Source: Aminicenans sp964648465 (lineage in GTDB: Bacteria > Acidobacteriota > Aminicenantia > Aminicenantales > Aminicenantaceae). From it: DNA of 53,387 bases. Shown here piece by piece: positions 50,197 through 53,387 of the stretch (position 1 is the stretch's first letter; each line of letters begins with the position of its first letter). Made by a program: the position numbers and the translations under genes. The notes under the pieces were generated by a model. It was not told where the DNA came from. It ran no database searches and saw only the letters and a program-made list of their open reading frames with translations. The stretch covers positions 1-53,387 of the forward strand of contig CAZYMU010000020.1 of NCBI GenBank assembly GCA_964648465.1, read 5' to 3'.

Positions 50197-53100
50197 ATGG
50201 CCATGAAATGTCCAAAGTGTCAAGCCGACATCTCGGATGATTCCCGCTTCTGCAGTAAATGCGGGGCGCCAATTCATCCATCCGAGCAAATCTTCATCTC
50301 ACAGACCAGAACCATCCTGAAATCCATGAAGGAATTACTTCCTGGAACCACACTTGCCGGAAAATACAAGATCATTGAAGTGCTGGGAAGAGGAGGAATG
50401 GGCATTGTTTACAAAGCAGAGGATACCAAGCTTAAACGCAGCGTTGCGCTCAAGTTTTTGCCTCCAGAATTGATCCAGGATGAAGAGGCCAGAGAGCGGT
50501 TTGTGCTCGAGGCTCAAGCTGCAGCAGCCCTGTCCCATCCGAATATCTGCACTATCCATGAAATCGATGAAGAGGAAGACAGATCCTTCATTGCCATGGA
50601 ATATGTTGAGGGGCAGACATTAAGGGCGAAAATAGAGAAAGGCCCATTGGAACTTGACGAAGTCCTGGATATTTCCATACAGGTGGCTGAGGGGCTTGAG
50701 GAAGCACATAAGAAAGGTATTATCCACAGGGACATCAAGAGCGCCAACATCATGATTACGGAGAAAGGGCAGGCTAAGGTCATGGACTTCGGTTTGGCCA
50801 AGGTCAAGGGAAGCACACTCCTGACAAGAGAGGGAACAACTCTGGGAACCGTGGCTTACATGTCTCCGGAACAGGCCAGAGGTGAAATTGTCGACAACCG
50901 ATCGGACATCTGGTCATTAGGAGTTGTTCTATACGAAGTACTCTGTGGTCAACTACCTTTCAAAGGAGATCGGGAGGCATCGATTCTTTACTCTGTTGTG
51001 CATGAAGAGCCAAAGCCTCTAAAGGCGATTGAACCCGAGATTCCCTTTGAACTCCAGCAAATCATAAATCGAGCCTTAAAGAAAAAACCTGAATCCCGCT
51101 ATTCCTCTACAGCAGAAATTTTGAAAGACCTGAAGAAATATCAGGACATCCTGAGAGCAGAGGAATTGGAAGCATTTAATCTGCGAAAATTCCTTCGTCG
51201 CATCCGCAAGCCACGGATCGCAATCCCAGCAGTGAGTGCGGTTCTTGTCATCTGCCTTGTTGCTGTCTGGTTCTTCGACCGCCAGGCTAAAATCAGATGG
51301 GCCAGAGAAGAACTGCTGCCAGAAATCAAACAGCTTATCGAGGCGAGTCAAGAAAATTATGTTGAGGGATACAAACTAGCAGAAAAAGCAGAAAAATACA
51401 TACCAAATAATCCGGAGCTCTCCGAGTTGCTATCAAAATGTGCCTTGAACATAAACATCAAAACGCAGCCTCCAGGGGCAAATATCTATATTAAAGAGTA
51501 TAAGGCACCAGATAGTGAATGGGAATATTTAGGTGTTTCGCCTCTTGAAAACATCAGATTCCCTATCGGAATCTTCAGGTTTAAGATGGAAAAAGAAGGA
51601 TATGAGCCGGTTTTAGCTTCATCTTTGACTTACGACTATGACTGGGAGGGAGATAAAGTATTTATTCCCTACGATATTGTGAGAATATTAGATAAAAAAG
51701 GAAGCATTCAGCCTGGGATGGTGCGAGTTAAAGGTGAAGAGGAAATAGTTGACTTTTTTATGGATAAATATGAAGTAACAAATAAACAATTCAAGGAATT
51801 TGTCGATGAGGACGGATATCAGAGAAAAGGATACTGGAAACACAAATTTATAAAAGATGGTAAGGAATTAACATGGGAAGAAGCCATGGCCGAATTTATT
51901 GATAAGACTGAAAGATCTAGTCCGGCAACATGGGAGGCAGGAGATTATCCTGATGGACAGGATGATTATCCAGTAACGGGCATTAGCTGGTATGAGGCAG
52001 CGGCCTATGCAGAATTTGTGGGGAAAAGTCTGCCAACAGTCTATCACTGGGGTATCGCCACTAGAGAGCATATCTTATTATATCATCTTGGTTTCTATTC
52101 TGTTATGATCCAAAATAGTAATTTTGGAGATGAAGGGACTGCCCCCGTAGGGAGCTATCAAGGCATGTCTTATTGTGGGGTATATGATTTGGCGGGGAAT
52201 GTGAGAGAGTGGTGCTGGAACGAATCCCAGAAAGGCAGGATTATTAGAGGTGGTGCCTGGAACGATGTTACTTATATGTTTAATACTAGAAGTCAAGCCT
52301 CTCCTTTTGATCGCTCCTCTAAAAATGGATTTCGGTGTGTTCTCTATCCCGACATTGATAAAATCCCAGATGATACATTTAAACAGGTTAAGTTTGAAGC
52401 TGCCCGAGATTTTTATAAAGAAAAGCCGGTTCCTGATTCTATCTTTCAGGTATATAAAGATCAATTTTCTTACGACAAGACTGATCTGAATGCACACCTT
52501 GAATGGAGGGATGAAAGTGCCGAAGACTGGATCCAGGAGAAGATTACCTTTGATGCTGCCTACGGAAATGAGCGGATTATTGCTTATCTTTTCCTTCCCA
52601 AAAATACTTCTCCACCCTATCAGACAGTTATTTATTTCCCAGGGTCAAGTGCTGTATTTAAAAAGGACAGTAAAAACCTAACAAGTGAATGGGAATTTAA
52701 TAATTGTGTTTCTTTTATGATAAAAAACGGCCGTGCAGTTTTGTATCCTATGTACAAGGGAACATACGAAAGAAAAAATGGAATCCCAGAATGGCTGCAC
52801 GACCCGCCCAAAGCAACTCATCAATTTACCGAATATCAGATCATGCTGGTAAAAGATTTTAAAAGATGTATTGATTATTTGGAAACTCGTCCGGATATCG
52901 CCATTAATAAGCTAGCCTATTACGGTTTAAGTTGGGGAGGATTGCTCGGAAATCTCATTCCAGCAGTGGAAGAGCGTCTTAAGGCAAGCATCCTCCATCT
53001 TGGAGGTATCGATGGAAGACCACGTCCTGAGGTGGATTTTCTCAACTATGTTTCTCGAGTGAATATACCAACCCTTATGTTTAATGGTAGATATGATATG

Positions 53101-53271
53101 CTCCTTCCCTTTGAAACAATGGTAAAGCCGATGTTCGATCTTCTAGGAACTCCGGAAGAAGATAAGGATTTAAAGTTATACGACACAGACCATTTCATAC
53201 CGAGACACAAGTTAATCAAGGAGACTTTGAACTGGCTCGACCGCTATCTTGGCCCTGTGAAGCGAAAATGA
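50197..53271 (+). CDS. Zinc-ribbon Ser/Thr kinase fused to PEGA, SUMF1-like and alpha/beta-hydrolase domains
   Basis: A 1024-residue membrane protein. Order: zinc ribbon (CPKC...CSKC, 5-24); Hanks-type kinase (about 57-318) with GRGGMG, Lys86, HRD (177-179) and DFG (197-199), all catalytic residues present; one membrane helix (about 342-360); a PEGA-like segment (418-475); a formylglycine-generating-enzyme/sulfatase-modifying domain (505-718, VTGISWYEAAAYAEF, DLAGNVREWCWN, IIRGGAW) without the FGE active-site Cys pair; and an alpha/beta hydrolase (785-1020) with Ser912 (GLSWGG), Asp967 (GRYD) and His999 (DTDHF). GGAGGGG lies 5 nt before the ATG. The kinase is cytoplasmic and the rest presumably periplasmic. 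Confidence 0.92.
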   Translation: MAMKCPKCQADISDDSRFCSKCGAPIHPSEQIFISQTRTILKSMKELLPGTTLAGKYKIIEVLGRGGMGIVYKAEDTKLKRSVALKFLPPELIQDEEARERFVLEAQAAAALSHPNICTIHEIDEEEDRSFIAMEYVEGQTLRAKIEKGPLELDEVLDISIQVAEGLEEAHKKGIIHRDIKSANIMITEKGQAKVMDFGLAKVKGSTLLTREGTTLGTVAYMSPEQARGEIVDNRSDIWSLGVVLYEVLCGQLPFKGDREASILYSVVHEEPKPLKAIEPEIPFELQQIINRALKKKPESRYSSTAEILKDLKKYQDILRAEELEAFNLRKFLRRIRKPRIAIPAVSAVLVICLVAVWFFDRQAKIRWAREELLPEIKQLIEASQENYVEGYKLAEKAEKYIPNNPELSELLSKCALNINIKTQPPGANIYIKEYKAPDSEWEYLGVSPLENIRFPIGIFRFKMEKEGYEPVLASSLTYDYDWEGDKVFIPYDIVRILDKKGSIQPGMVRVKGEEEIVDFFMDKYEVTNKQFKEFVDEDGYQRKGYWKHKFIKDGKELTWEEAMAEFIDKTERSSPATWEAGDYPDGQDDYPVTGISWYEAAAYAEFVGKSLPTVYHWGIATREHILLYHLGFYSVMIQNSNFGDEGTAPVGSYQGMSYCGVYDLAGNVREWCWNESQKGRIIRGGAWNDVTYMFNTRSQASPFDRSSKNGFRCVLYPDIDKIPDDTFKQVKFEAARDFYKEKPVPDSIFQVYKDQFSYDKTDLNAHLEWRDESAEDWIQEKITFDAAYGNERIIAYLFLPKNTSPPYQTVIYFPGSSAVFKKDSKNLTSEWEFNNCVSFMIKNGRAVLYPMYKGTYERKNGIPEWLHDPPKATHQFTEYQIMLVKDFKRCIDYLETRPDIAINKLAYYGLSWGGLLGNLIPAVEERLKASILHLGGIDGRPRPEVDFLNYVSRVNIPTLMFNGRYDMLLPFETMVKPMFDLLGTPEEDKDLKLYDTDHFIPRHKLIKETLNWLDRYLGPVKRK

Positions 53272-53354
53272 AAATAATTAGTTGTGTAAAGAATCATTAT
53301 TTAAATTTCACTATTGAGTATAGACAATATTTTTTTATGTAAAATGCCAGAAAA

Positions 53355-53387
53355 CCCCAGGCTTTTAAGCCTGGGGATGAATGGCAC
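53355..53387. mobile_element. Terminal hairpin of a probable IS200/IS605-type element, cut by window end
   Basis: CCCCAGGCTT-TT-AAGCCTGGGG (53355-53376), a perfect stem, followed by GATGAATGGCAC. The shape, the GGATGAATG following it and the position match the hairpin of the tnpA remnant at 47834. The body of the element would lie beyond the window. Confidence 0.55.

Overview
The window is AT-rich DNA from a Gram-negative bacterium. LpxC (lipid A), a TonB-dependent receptor and many lipoprotein signal peptides point to an outer membrane. The mix of a GldA/F/G-type ABC exporter with a DUF4340 protein, a carboxypeptidase-regulatory-like TonB receptor, a large zinc-ribbon Ser/Thr kinase carrying sulfatase-modifying-factor and alpha/beta-hydrolase domains, duplicated MacB-type permeases and secreted glycosidases resembles Candidatus Aminicenantes or Acidobacteria-like lineages. 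That placement is inference from gene content. Promoters fit the TTGACA-N17-TATAAT pattern well, and many genes have AGGAGG-type ribosome binding sites.

Layout. 1-7.2 kb is housekeeping: dnaG-rpoD and larB on the minus strand, then lpxC, a TPR protein and glmU on the plus strand. 7.2-11.9 kb (minus) is a compact cluster of a CDP-alcohol phosphatidyltransferase, inositol-1-phosphate synthase and a TonB receptor. 12.2-21.0 kb (plus) holds the Gld-type exporter genes, a xylulokinase-like kinase and a GH3 glycosidase whose 5' end is broken. A tRNA-Leu, a DUF1846 protein and an asparagine-synthase-like protein without its glutaminase cysteine follow. 24.4-28.3 kb (minus) is a hyuB-hyuA pair, divergent from a strong promoter that drives a structured non-coding stretch ahead of a stand-alone GMP synthase ATP-PPase subunit. 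29.9-33.8 kb has a lipoprotein, tRNA-Glu, an orphan UroD/MtaA-type protein, a decapitated C69 dipeptidase and a YbjQ-like protein. 33.8-46.2 kb (minus) carries a double MacB permease with its adaptor protein, secreted glycosidases (GDE-like, GH29), a YiiX-like predicted cysteine hydrolase with a lipoprotein, and a short-chain dehydrogenase.

44.5-48.0 kb is a scar zone. It contains a radical-SAM N-terminus cut off at the GH29 border, a decayed MacB permease that keeps its promoter and first codons, the last codons of an opposing permease, a phosphoesterase tail and a truncated IS200-type tnpA. PolX and a 1024-residue kinase fusion follow, and the window closes on another IS200-like terminal hairpin.

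I see no CRISPR array, rRNA, intact transposase, prophage or recognisable defence island. The items most worth following up are the Ser2 asparagine-synthase-like protein next to DUF1846, the kinase/SUMF1/hydrolase fusion, the putative ncRNA at about 28.4 kb, the inositol-lipid/TonB cluster and the two genes whose 5' ends have been lost.
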